Assembly: GCF_024139115.2 (NCBI RefSeq)
Contig: NC_085141.1
Coordinates: 378,292,995-378,356,994, forward strand
From: Armigeres subalbatus
Lineage: Eukaryota; Arthropoda; Insecta; Diptera; Culicidae
Direction of reading: 5' to 3'
DNA: 64,000 nt
The notes beneath the pieces are model-generated. The model worked only from the letters and a program-made list of their open reading frames with translations. It was not told the origin of the DNA and searched no databases. A program made the position numbers and the translations under genes. Below, one piece after another: positions 35,501 to 47,500 of the stretch. Position 1 is the stretch's first letter. The number at the start of each line of letters is the position of its first letter.

Positions 35501-38500
35501 TCTCATCTTCCATCGTTGATGGAATTGAAGAAAATATCATTGAAGACTTAAACCTTGACACAGAAAAAGAATGATGCTGTATATAACTTGTAGAAATCAT
35601 GAAAACAAATCAAAAGTAATTCAAATAGTGTTGTTATTTAAATTAAAAGAATTTTGCTTTTCGGAAGAATGGAGCATTCTTACATTCCACAATGAATGTC
35701 CACATTTTTTGAGAATATATTAATCTCATTTTTGAATAACTTGTACACGTAAAAATGTCATGGGATTGCGATTTCTAATTTGCTAATACCCTTTTTCAAA
35801 AGTTATTTTCAATTCTGATTATTTGATTAACATTTAATGCTTTATGATCCTTCAGATCCGAGTACTTTGTCAAACTAATTGTTCTAAATACAACGTGAGA
35901 GGCATGAGAGTGAGTACAACAAAATATTCCGGAATGTCATGAAATTAATGTCATTTAACATGATCGCCGCTATAATCTCCATAAATTGCTGCACTTAGTT
36001 TTTGTACAGCCCCTTCCTTCTCCTTAAGAAAACGCACGAAATTTCAACTTCCCAAATAGGTTTGCTTTGTCACGTTAATCGAACCTATGAAAAATAATTA
36101 CGTAATTCATAGACGATCCCCAAAGGGGGTTGGAAATTGTATATTCATGCTATTTCGACCATACACAGCTAAAACTAAGTGGAAAATCACTTTAAAAGTC
36201 CAATTTTATTTTTGACCGCTCGCTTGTATGGGGATCCCCCATAGTGTGGCGTGGTCTTTCAGCGCCCTTGGCGAAACCTCATTTGGCGCTCCATTCTTAC
36301 TAAGAAAATTTATATTTGCAATATTTTACATAGAGAGCAATTTGAATCTCACAGGATGCAAAATTGAAGGGCTTAGTGTTTTTAAAAAGTTTCACATAAA
36401 AGTCATGAGTCAATATCCAGCGGTGTACATGAACTTGGTATCTGAAAGTCTATGTGGATCAGGACTGCAAAAAGTCGTATCGTCATAAGACATAGAGCTA
36501 AGCGGGGAGTTCTTCGAAATTTCCGCAAGAAACCCTTCGGAATTTCCGTTCAACATTTTCCGCAAAGTCTTTGAGAAATTCTTCTTTGGAATTACCGCGA
36601 GTACATTCTTTGTACATTGACGGGAAATTCTTCGGAACTTCAACGGACATTTCTTCGGGATTGCTAATGGAATTTCTTCGGAATTCCTGAAACAACTGTT
36701 GAAAATTTCCTCGGGAAATTATTTCAATTTCCCACCAATAATTCTTAGAGTTCCCAATAGAAAAAAATCTCCACGATTTTCACAGGAAAGCTTTTGTAGT
36801 TTTCATGGACATTTATCCAAAATTTCCACAAGATATTCACCGAAATTTTCAATGGGAAATTCTTTGGATTATCCACAGAAAATTTCTCAAAATTTGTAAG
36901 GGAAATTTAAAAAAAAAAGTCCATGAGGAGCTATTATAAAATTCATTATTTTGGATTATCCACAGAAAATTTCTCAAAATTTGTAAGGGAAATTAAAAAA
37001 AAAAAATCCGTGAGGAGCTATTATAAAATTCAACGGGAAATAATTTCTGAATGTCCGCTAAAATTCTAAAATTCGATAGATTTCAAAGAATGATTCAGAA
37101 TTTCAGAATCAGTGACCCGCCGATACAAAAATAACGGTAGTGGTGATGCACGCTTCTATGAGGAATCGAATCCACTAATGGAACTTCATTAGATTAAACT
37201 TGGTCGAGTCTTAAATTAATTTTTATTTTGTTGGGTTTTATTGTGTTCGAAATTTGACTTTTGTTGTAATGTTTTTATACTAAAATGGTTTTTTATAATT
37301 GAATACCTAACATGTGATTGATCTTTATATTATTTCGAAATGCACAACATACCTATATGATATTTTGTTAAATTTGAAAAAGTCTAGACTTCAAGAGCGT
37401 GGAAGGTGTTTCGGAAAGTCTGCGAAAGTCTACTAGGGGGCAGACGGGGGTTTGAAAATGTGAAAATTTGGTCTACGATGGTTTGTAATATTATATTAGG
37501 TTCGATAAAAATGCAACTATGGTTGTTCGTTTGGATCACTTCTTGACAATGAAATCCAACTCTGAGATGGTTGGGTCGATGGTCTGAATCACCATCAGAA
37601 GCAAGAGGGTAAAAAAGTCAAACCCTAAACTAGACAGATAGTAATTAAGGATATTTTTCTCAAAATAATGAATGCCCTACTAACAATTTTAATGGAGCAA
37701 GCATTTATAGGAACTTTTTTTTCAAATAGGCGTTACTGTATTTGACCTTGAAATTTGAAACGACTCCTATTCTCTCTATTCAGCATGTTTCGTTTCTACC
37801 TGATAGATTGCATTCTATTTTATCTGTTGGGTACATTAGTTGACCAAAATAACTTGAATTAAGAGTGCAATCGCCGTTCCAAAAATCAAGGTCAGGGTCA
37901 ATTACGCCCATTTGAAAAAAGTTCCTAGATTTAGTTGCTGTCCTTAGATTAATTACTATTCAACCAAAACGTCAACGTTCAACGTTTTAAGGCCTTGTAT
38001 GCCTTTAGTGAAAAACAGTCAAAGTCGAACTTCTCTGAATAAAACAGGAAAATGTATCACAAAACTACACAACATCCATACTACTACTTCTCGGAATTAA
38101 TCTTTGAAGCAAGAGGACTCTAAAGAACTTAGACACCCGGTTGAAACTTACCAAACTTATTAATTTGAGAGTAATTTGTCCTTACTGATGATAAACTTTA
38201 AGGCTCTTGAAGCTTCTCAATGACCATAACAGTGGCAAAAAATGGAACTTATCCAATTCGCGTATCAAACTTTATGATTTCCAAAAAAACTAGCGATCAA
38301 GCCGAAAAACAAAACCTGCCATGCTGAAGTGGAAATGAAAAAATATTCTATTTTTGCTCTCGAATTTTAGATCACTAAAAACTTTTCTTCCATAGGCATT
38401 TGGTGTAGAAGCTTTGCTATTAATCACAAATATTAATTGTACTTTCAACTAATAACAGTGTTCTACTTCGCATAGCGTATTTCTGGATTTCGGCGCCCCC

Positions 38501-41500
38501 TACAAGCCAACCTGGCCAACCGCACGCTACGGCGTTGAACATATCTTGTCACACCCGTCTCAATTCCTACATCGCTAAATTTCTAATATGACCATGATTT
38601 ATACCATCACAAATATTGCCCTCCGCACACTTTCAAATTGACTTCTATAAAACATTCTTCATGCCTGCCGTATCCTAACGGAATTCTATACTTTCGCTCT
38701 AATTCTATCATGAACATGTACGTCTAAGTTTGGAAGATGATATTAGCATTTCCATATCACTGTAAATCGTTTAACTTCACGTAGAAGTACACTCATATAA
38801 TTAATAGTGAATGAAAAGGAATTTGGTTTGTTTCTTATTTTTGTGATCTTTCTCACCAGTGAGCCGCGTGTTAGCAAAAAGAAGCGACGAGATTGGTGCT
38901 GTATTTCTTTGTTTTGCGATGAGATGAATATATGTTCAGTGAGATGGAAAACGGAACAGTTCCCCTATCTGTACTCAGTTGATTCTGCTTAGGCCAAGTT
39001 CACATTCGGGACAAAAAAATCAATTGACATTGAGACTTCACGACACTCATTGGGAATTATCTACAATGTACTACGCGCCTCCACACACTGTCCATACCAA
39101 AATGCTGATTTGCCGACGTGTGCACTATGGGGAATTCTCATACAAATGGGTGGCCAAAAATTTGTTTTCAATGAAAACTGTTTCTATGCAACGTATTTTA
39201 TGGGCAGGAATATTTAAGAACCTTTTTTTTAACCCTTTAAGGGCCATTGTTAACCCTTCAAAAAATGTCACAAACGAAAAAAAAAATATTTTTTTAAATT
39301 TTTTTCGGTATTTTCTTTTTAGTTTTTTTCCAATACAGCATGGATCAAATAGCAAACAACTATAATTCTAGTAATAATGTTGTTCATTTTCTAATCATAA
39401 CGAGGTATAGATATTAAAAACCACAATTTTCAAGAAAACTTTGATTGCAGCGTTCTCGTAAACGCGCAAATATGCGCAAGCAAATCACTCACTAGAAGGT
39501 GGTACTAGGGTTATATTTCGATCCCCGATTTACAGATCAGGGGACATTTGAGGACATTAGGTTTACGAGACCATTTTATAGCAATGAATTATGATAATTA
39601 AAGTTTTTCTTCTACAACTTTTTGATATTAAACTTCGCGTGCAAAACAAACCAATCTATCGGAAAGCTAAAGTTTTAAGCTTTGAAATGGTATATAAAAC
39701 ATTATATTTGGAGAAAAAATGACTTCATAACATACAAATCAAAGTTAGTAATGATTTTTTATTTTTATCAGCTTTTTTCACTTCACCAGCCCATATCTTT
39801 TGACTGAATAAACACAGCGCTTCAATATTTTTCGATTCTCTTATCTAGGGTATATACTTTCATATGATATATAAATTAGACAAATTGGAGATAGTAAATT
39901 TTCCGATTAATGGCCACCCTTTTCCCATAGTGGTGTGGCGCGTTATTCGTTGCTTTGTCTCAAGAGTTTTCTAGCAACAGAATATCATCCTTTTTTTAAT
40001 GTGGATATTATCGATATGATTGAGATTTTCTACATTTTTGTTGACATCAGCTAGCTATGTTGTTTTACTGTTGCTTGTGGTTCTAACTTTATTTAAGTGA
40101 TTTTTATACATGTTTGGAGTTAATCAAACCGTTTCAACTAAAACATTGAAGCAGTCTTGAACATACAGGGCGGACTCAATTTTCCGGAGACTCGATTAAC
40201 CGGAGAAAATGGCTCGATTATCCGGAGTCATCAGAAAAATATATAAAGCTCTTTTAGTGGAATATATTCAACCGTCTAAGACGAATTAAGTACTCTCCAT
40301 TCAATTCCACCAATTAATTTTCGATATCTTTGCAGAAGATATCGTATTCGTATAGAAATACGTATCTGCAAAGATATCGAAAATTAATGTACCAGTTGTG
40401 GCTATAGCACCAGTTGTCGCACTAGTGCTTTATATGCCAAATGGCCAATCAAATCACTGCAAACCAAGTTCATATCGATAAAGCATATTCATATGATACG
40501 ATAAAACCTTTGATCTCCCCCAAAACAAGCAAAGCATAATTGTAAAAATTGATTTTGCTTAATTTTTGACGTCACTTGCACCAGTTGTCGCACTAGTGGT
40601 CCCTATTTGACCAATCCCATAAGAAAACAATGGGATTTGCCAAATAAGGAACCAAAATTAAGAATAGTGCCACAACTGGTGCATGCGTTCCTATTATGGA
40701 TTAATCAATTTTGAGGATAATAACAAATTTTATTGTGGTTTTCACAGCTGTTCTAAGGAGCAGGAAGTGAAACCTTTCGCTTGATATATGAAGTTCACTC
40801 ACACGCCTTTTACTTATTTAAAAAAAAATAGTTAATCTTATGTATGGCGACAATTGGTTCACCCACCCTGGTGGAATTAAATGGAGAGTACTTAATTCGT
40901 CTTAGACGAATCCGGAGTCATATTTTTACTCATCATACAAAGATAAAAATATTAGCCGTGTTTGGCACAACATAACACAAAATCAAGGCAAACGCAGCCG
41001 TAACGTACCCAATATGTGCCAGACTTATATTAAAAAGCCAGAATCATCCACCTAGTGGTGATAGTGCCTTTCTCGCTTTTCTAAGGGATCCAAAATCAAA
41101 CATTCATAAAGATGGCAAATTCATGAACTTCATTTGAAAGCACCGATTTTTTTAGAAACATTTGTAAGTTCATTCTGAGTACGGCGTTGGTATTGGGACT
41201 CATGTCACCAACTGGCCCTCCGGAATATTTATATGAATAAAAGGCTAACCACCACAGGTGGGCCATGTATGCATTACAACACCAGCTCCATACTCATAAT
41301 AAGAAAAATTGTGCTTGTCCTCACGATGAAATGGATGATACGGATTTTCTAGAGAACCATTACAGAGACAACACTGGCCTTAATTTGAATAAATGAAATG
41401 AAATAATTTCCATTTTAATAATGTCATCGCAAATGGTGCTTTGCAATGATATTTAATAATTTGGCATTTTCAGAAAGTTCCGGATCTTCCGGAGGGTCAT

Positions 41501-44500
41501 AGCGTCATAGTAACCATGTTTAGGCCACAACATCAAATACATACTCAGTATATGAAAACAAATGCATTTGAAAAATCCTGGTGCTTTACGATGAAATTCG
41601 CAGATTTGCCTTTTTTTGTGGGATCTTCCAGATCTTCCGGAGGAGCACACGGTGGTTAGAGGTGTGCGCCACCGCCAACAGTTTATGGCATCATACCGCC
41701 GCCGACATTTTTGCGATGGGTCATTTTTTAATAAGTATCACGCCGCGCCACTGATCTACAGCTTTCCACACTGATTAAAATTTGCAGAAATCCGCAGAAT
41801 TTGCCGTAGAAATGCCGAAAAACCAATGAAATTTCCATATAATTTCCCGATTTATATTCCCAAAACAAAACTGAAATTCCAGAGGATTTCTTCTAAAAAG
41901 TCCATACAATTTTCCGTTGAAATTTTGAGTAAATTTCCGTAAAAAATTGGAAAAGCTTACCGTGGAATTTATAGATAATTTAGGTGCTCTTTCCAGAAAA
42001 TTCCGAACAATTTGATATGAACATAAAACAATATCCCTGCAAATTGTGAACAATTTCTTGTGGAAAGGCTGAAGAATTCCCTTTGGAAATTTTATTAAAT
42101 TTTCTTAGGAAAGGATTTCTCATTAAATGCAAAGAATTTCACTTTGAAGTCAAAATTTGTAAGGGAGAGGGCCATTTGGTTTGACAGCCCAAAGCTGTTC
42201 GGACATGCCATTGCCGAACAAATCATTAGACCGAAACTCGTCTGATCGAAAGTCATTTGGGAGAAATAGCCATATGGCCAATAATGTCGTTCGGCAGAAC
42301 AGGTCATTTGGCCGTAGTCTGGTGTAATAGGTCATTTAGCACAAAATGACGTTTTGGACGAAATGGTCGCTTCGGCCATCTGGCCGAAAATATTATTTGA
42401 CCGAAAAGGTTACAAGGCCGAAAGTATTGTTTGACCGAACTGCTCATATTGCCGAAAAAATAGTTTGGTCGAATTTGGCCCAAAAAGATTGCTTAGTCGA
42501 AATGCTCATTTAGCAGAAAGGACCAGCGGTTCTCAGTCTGGAGTACATGTACTCAAAAGGCTCGGAGGCCTCATTTCAATATGCTCGGAAGACTCGTTTC
42601 AAGAGGCTCGGAAGCTTCATTTCAAGAGACTTGGAAGCCTTTTTTCAAGAGGGTCGGAAGCCTTTTTTTCAAATGGTCGGAAGACTCCTTTCAATAGACT
42701 CGGAAGCCTCCCTTCAGGAAGCTCGGAAGCCTCTTTTCAAGAGGCTCGGAAGCCTACTTTCTAGAGACTCGGAAGTCTTTTTTCAAGAGGCTCGTAAGCC
42801 TACTTTCAAGTGGCTCGTAATCCTCCTTTCAAGTGGCTCGTAAGCCTCCTTTCAAGAGGCTCGGATGCCCAAGAGGATTGGAAGCCTAATTTCAATAGGC
42901 TCGGAAGTCTCATTTCAGGAGCCTCGGTAGTATTACTTCAAGTGGCTCGGAAACTTAATTTCAAGAGGCTCGGAAGCCTTTTTTCAAGACGGTCGGAAGA
43001 CTTCTTTTATGAGGCTCGGAAGATTCCCTTCAAGCCTATCGGAAACCTCCAAAAATCCTCAAAGTCTTGTAAGAAGCTTGGTGTATAAACCTGCATAAAT
43101 TTGAATTGGAAAGTTCCACGGAAAAAAAAAAAATCAGGCGACTTTTTGGAGAGTCCTATATCTCGTTAGTGTTTAGATTCTTTTCTTATATATCTTATAA
43201 GCTATGCATATGTTCATTTACAACGACAAAAATAGGGGGTACCTTAATAAAAGCATAACCTCCAAGGGGTACCTATCAAGAAAAAGGTTGAGAACCGCTG
43301 ATTTAGCCGAACGAGGTTATATTTTTGTCCATATGATATTTTCAGCCTTTCGGCCTAACGACATTTTCGGCCAAACGCCATTTTCGGACAAATGATCTGT
43401 TGGGGAAAACAACTTTTTCAGCCAAATTGTCATGTCGACCGCATGACCACTTCGCCCGTATGTCGCTTTCATCCAAATGACTTTTTCGGCCAGACCGTTT
43501 TCGACCTTATAACCGTTTCGCCCAAATAGAAGTTGGCTAGATAACTATTGTCTTAACGTGCAATTTGTCCAAGTGGCATTTGAAAAAAAGGATTTCCACC
43601 GAATGACTTCCATCAACGTATTACTTTTTCAGCAACTGACATTTTATATGAAAATTCCGAAGAATATCTGAAACATTTCCCTTAAAAACTTGGAAAAATT
43701 CCCGTTAAAATTTAACAGAAAATTCCTTACAAATATCAATTTTAATGTGGAAATTCTATAAAATCTGCTTTTGGAGAAAAAAAACTGAAGAATTTCCCAT
43801 GAAAATTTCAAAGAAATCTCCGTGGAAACTTCAGAGTATTTTCCGTCAAAAATCCGAAAGCTTGGAACGATTTCTAGGGATTAGATTTTTCCGGCTAAAA
43901 TTAAAAAAAAATCTGCTGTTAATGTCTTAAAAATTTTCTGAGAAACATTTTAGGTAATAGAAATAGAAAAATCGCCACGCCAATTCACGCCGCCAACCAA
44001 AATTATGACAAACGCTGCTGCCGACGATTTGCGGATCGGCCCACATCTCTAGCGGTGGTCACAACCGTCAGAACCCATGCATGAACCAACGAGATATTTT
44101 CTAAGCTATTTTCTGCAACGGAGGGTTCGATTATCCGGAATGATTTTTTTTTTCAACACTCCGGATAATCGAGTCCGCCCTGTATTATATAACGCCCCTT
44201 TTGCCCTACGCATATTGCGCTGCAATACACCCTGCGTCTCCACGAGCATTCTTGTACCGTAAATACCAAACAAACCAAATTCCTTTTAATTTACTATTAA
44301 TGACATGAGTGTAGTTCTACGAGAAGTTAAACGATTTACAATGATATGGAAATGCTAATATCATCTTCCAAACTAAAACGTACATGTTCATGTTAGAATT
44401 AGAGGCGAAAGTATATAATTGATTGTTCCGTTAGGATACGGCAGACATGAAGAATGTTTTATAGAACACGATTTGAAAGTGAACGGAGGGCAATATTTGT

Positions 44501-47500
44501 GATAGTATAAATCATGGTTATATTAGAAATTTAGAGACAGAGCTAAATAAGGTTGCGACGTGCTTGAACCGAAGCGGACAGGCTAGAAAGACGCCGGGTG
44601 TTCCAAACAGCGAGCAGAGCTCTGAACTACGAAATCAAATGTAGTAAGAGAGCCTGCTTTGAAGAGCTGTGTAGGATGGCCAATAATACTCCATGGGGGA
44701 TGCATACAGGATAGTGATGGCTAGGACCAACAGCACACCTCCTGAGAAATCCCCGGAGATGTTAGCCAGGATCGTTGAAGGCTGATCGCGCATACCGCAC
44801 CATATCTTATGGGGCAGTGTGCGTCCTTGCTGGTGCCAATAGACATACTTGTGGAGGAAGATGCGGAGTTCTTCAACGATAGGGACTCGGTGCAAGTTCT
44901 ACGTGTTAAGAGAGCAGTTCCGTCGCTCAAATGGCAAAGAGCGTGGGACACTGCCGTCAAAGGTCGTTGGACCCACATACTGCTTCCGGAGGTGTCGAAT
45001 TGGATTAGTAGGAAGCATGGTCAAATCAACTTCCACCTGTCACAAGTGTTGTCTGAACATGGCTGCTTTAGAAAGTTCCTGCATAGGTTCGGGTTCCCAG
45101 ATTCTGCGGAGTGTGTGAATATGTAGGTGAGGTAGAATCGGCAGAGCATGTGATGTTTGCATGTCCACGATTCGATGTTGAACCCAATGCCATGCTGCTT
45201 ATCAGCGGTATGGATACAACCCCGAACAACCTCGTTGAGTGGATATATCGGGAAGAGGTTATATGGAGTGCGGTGAACACAGCGTCTCAACAGATTATAT
45301 CGAAACTACAGCGCTGGTGGCGTCTTGAACAAAACCAGCAGCTGCAATAGAGACTTTTGTGATTCAGTGGTCTCCATGTTCACCCCAACAACAAAACAGT
45401 CGCGGGTGGGCTGCGGTGACCTCCGTATGTAGATATAGAGGTCATTGCGGTTCACGCGCAGTGTTTGTTGTCGAGTTGCTCGTATCCTAAGCTCGTATCC
45501 TACGCGAGGCTACGTGTGCCTTTTCAGTGGGCATGCAAGACGGAAGCAACATTTTGTGTGAAAACCATGTGCGTTATAATTATGTCCGGGGTGTAGTTTA
45601 TTCAGACAAGAGCTCTACCAAATCTATCATTAATCTCAATGCAAATCATATTGGATACAAGATTACTTTCTTTGAAATACTATACTGAGAAATTCCCTTT
45701 ACAAACATTTATAAGAATCGAAAATTGTTTTAAATGTTGTTAAAATGACTACTGATCATGGAGATGATAAGAGTAACAAAATAGATTTTAGATTTTAGAA
45801 ACAGTGATTACTTGTGACTTCTATGTATATTAAGAAAAAATAACATTTAGTTGCTGATTGAATTAATAACAATAAGTAAGTATTATTCAAGGTTTGTAAA
45901 TTTATTTTCTTTTCTATTTTGTTGTATCTCGTTTCAGAGAGCGAGCTAATACGCTTTAGCCTAGGAATTAGAGCCACGACATATGGGACAAATACATACA
46001 TCCCTTGAAGTTAGACCAGCAAAAAAGGAACTCCAATATTATTATAGCCTTGCCACTCTCAACGTCACCATTTCATATATCCCCTGAAAGTGGAATGTTG
46101 GTATGGCTGTCCCCGTTGCTTTCTTTTGGGAATTCAAAACTCTTCGTTGATCATGTTATTCATCCCTGAATAATCTGATTACTGATGAGTTATGATTTGT
46201 CTCCCATTTCAAGTGGGCCTGACCAATTTAATATTTGTTTTATATTTACGATATGCTACAAATATTAATCCCGACAGGAAAATGCTCGGAAATACAACCG
46301 ACATTTCCAGGATGCTTTTCTATACTGGCAGTGTATGTATGGCATAAGACAAGACAGGACAAGAAGCGTCTGACATTTTTGTATGGGTCATCCATCACAC
46401 TACAGCCTCTGCCTCTGAGCGTTACGTAATTTATGGATGTTTCCTTACGCTTTGTTGGAAGATTTTGAACGTTAACCTAAATCAGACCCCAGACGAATGA
46501 AACACTGGCAATACTTTTCTCATCAATCTTTTCATCGAACTTTCATTAGCAGACTTGGCCGTAGCTGGAAGAAAATTCAGTTTTTTTCTTGAACTACAGT
46601 CGCCTTTCCACTTATCGATATTGAAGCCAACCATCGAGATAAGGAGAGATAGTAGAAGCATAAGTACTAGAACGCTAGTGACGCTGTAATCATTTAATTT
46701 ATTTTTCCACATTATGCTTAACAAGCTTCAATTGGACATAATTTATGGATCATGTTTAGTGCATGTTTGGTTTCATCACCAACATCGATTTGACACTTGT
46801 AGTACCGGTACTTTGGCTGCCAGGTAGAAGTAACCTAGATGTTAGTCACGCGAACAGGAACGACATTGACAATCTTATACTTTTGAATCAACTGGAGAGA
46901 TCGAGGAATGGAAGGAAAATTGAAATGGGTACTAAATCCAAAAAAGCTCGTTGCAATGAAAAACGACTACAGCACAAATTTCGTTTGTTGTTGATGTGTT
47001 TGTCATTGTCCAAACATGGTCTAGTAGCCTCAAATCTCATGTGCGATTCAAATCAAGCGCGAGGCAAATCTTACCAGAGAATCGTTCATGATTCGAGTCA
47101 CGATTTGAATCATTGCATGATCTTTACGAATTCTTTTTTGTTGAATGCATCGAATTGACTTTCTTCGCTTAAAATGTAAATCCATACTTAGGCAAAAAAT
47201 ACGCCTCGATTAAGTTTTGACTCCTTTTGGATTCACAGGAAACTTTTCGAAATTTTTAAGAGAGGTTCTTGGTAATTGTCATGAGAAATTCTTCATAATT
47301 TCTGTGGGTAACTTTTGCAAACCCCTACTAGATATTCTTCAGAATTGTATCTGGAAAATATTGGAAATTTTCACTCAGTTTTTTTAGGAGTATTAATGGA
47401 AAAATCTTTGTAATTTCAACAGGAAGCTTAAGAATTTCAAATCGAAAATCATCTTAAATTGCACGAGAATATCTAAATCATGCCCAGGGCAAATTCTTCG

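Larger units (their letters stand above)
42180..43600. repeat. Degenerate about 20-bp CATTTGGCCGAAA-type minisatellite, interrupted
   Basis: Units such as GGTCATTTGGCCG, ATTATTTGACCGAAAAGGTT and TCATTTAGCAGAAA repeat through 42180-42523 and resume at 43301-43600 (ATTTAGCCGAACGAGG, GCCAAACGCCATTTTCGG). A hAT-type MITE at 42524-43300 interrupts the array. Confidence 0.75.
41657..44051. mobile_element. 2.4-kb hAT-like element with minisatellite interior
   Basis: Ends TAGAGGTGTGCGCC and, inverted, TAGAGATGTGGGCC. Flanking 8-bp sequences ACGGTGGT (41649-41656) and GCGGTGGT (44052-44059) match at 7 of 8 positions, a diverged TSD. CACGCCG-rich sub-terminal blocks occur at both ends. The interior is AATTTCC-type degenerate repeats on both sides of a GGCCGAAA-type minisatellite. 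No transposase. Confidence 0.75.
40166..44182. mobile_element. 4-kb pogo/Tigger-like TIR element containing nested insertions
   Basis: Ends CAGGGCGGACTCAATTTTCC and, inverted, CAGGGCGGACTCGATTATCC, both continuing GGAG; TA flanks both sides (40164-40165, 44183-44184). CCGGAG/CTCGATTA-CCGG motifs near the ends are typical of pogo/Tigger TIRs. No transposase remains. It encloses a MITE (40274-40907), a hAT-like element (41657-44051) and what these contain. Confidence 0.85.

Noticed and set aside
42553..43045. CRISPR-like array
   Set aside because: The 23-bp units are contiguous with no unique spacers, and the context is eukaryotic transposon DNA.
42465..43088. Protein gene with repeated RLGSLFSR/SEASFQEARKP peptides
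   Set aside because: The peptides arise from reading a 23-bp minisatellite in rotating frames; no start context, no splice structure, no family resemblance.
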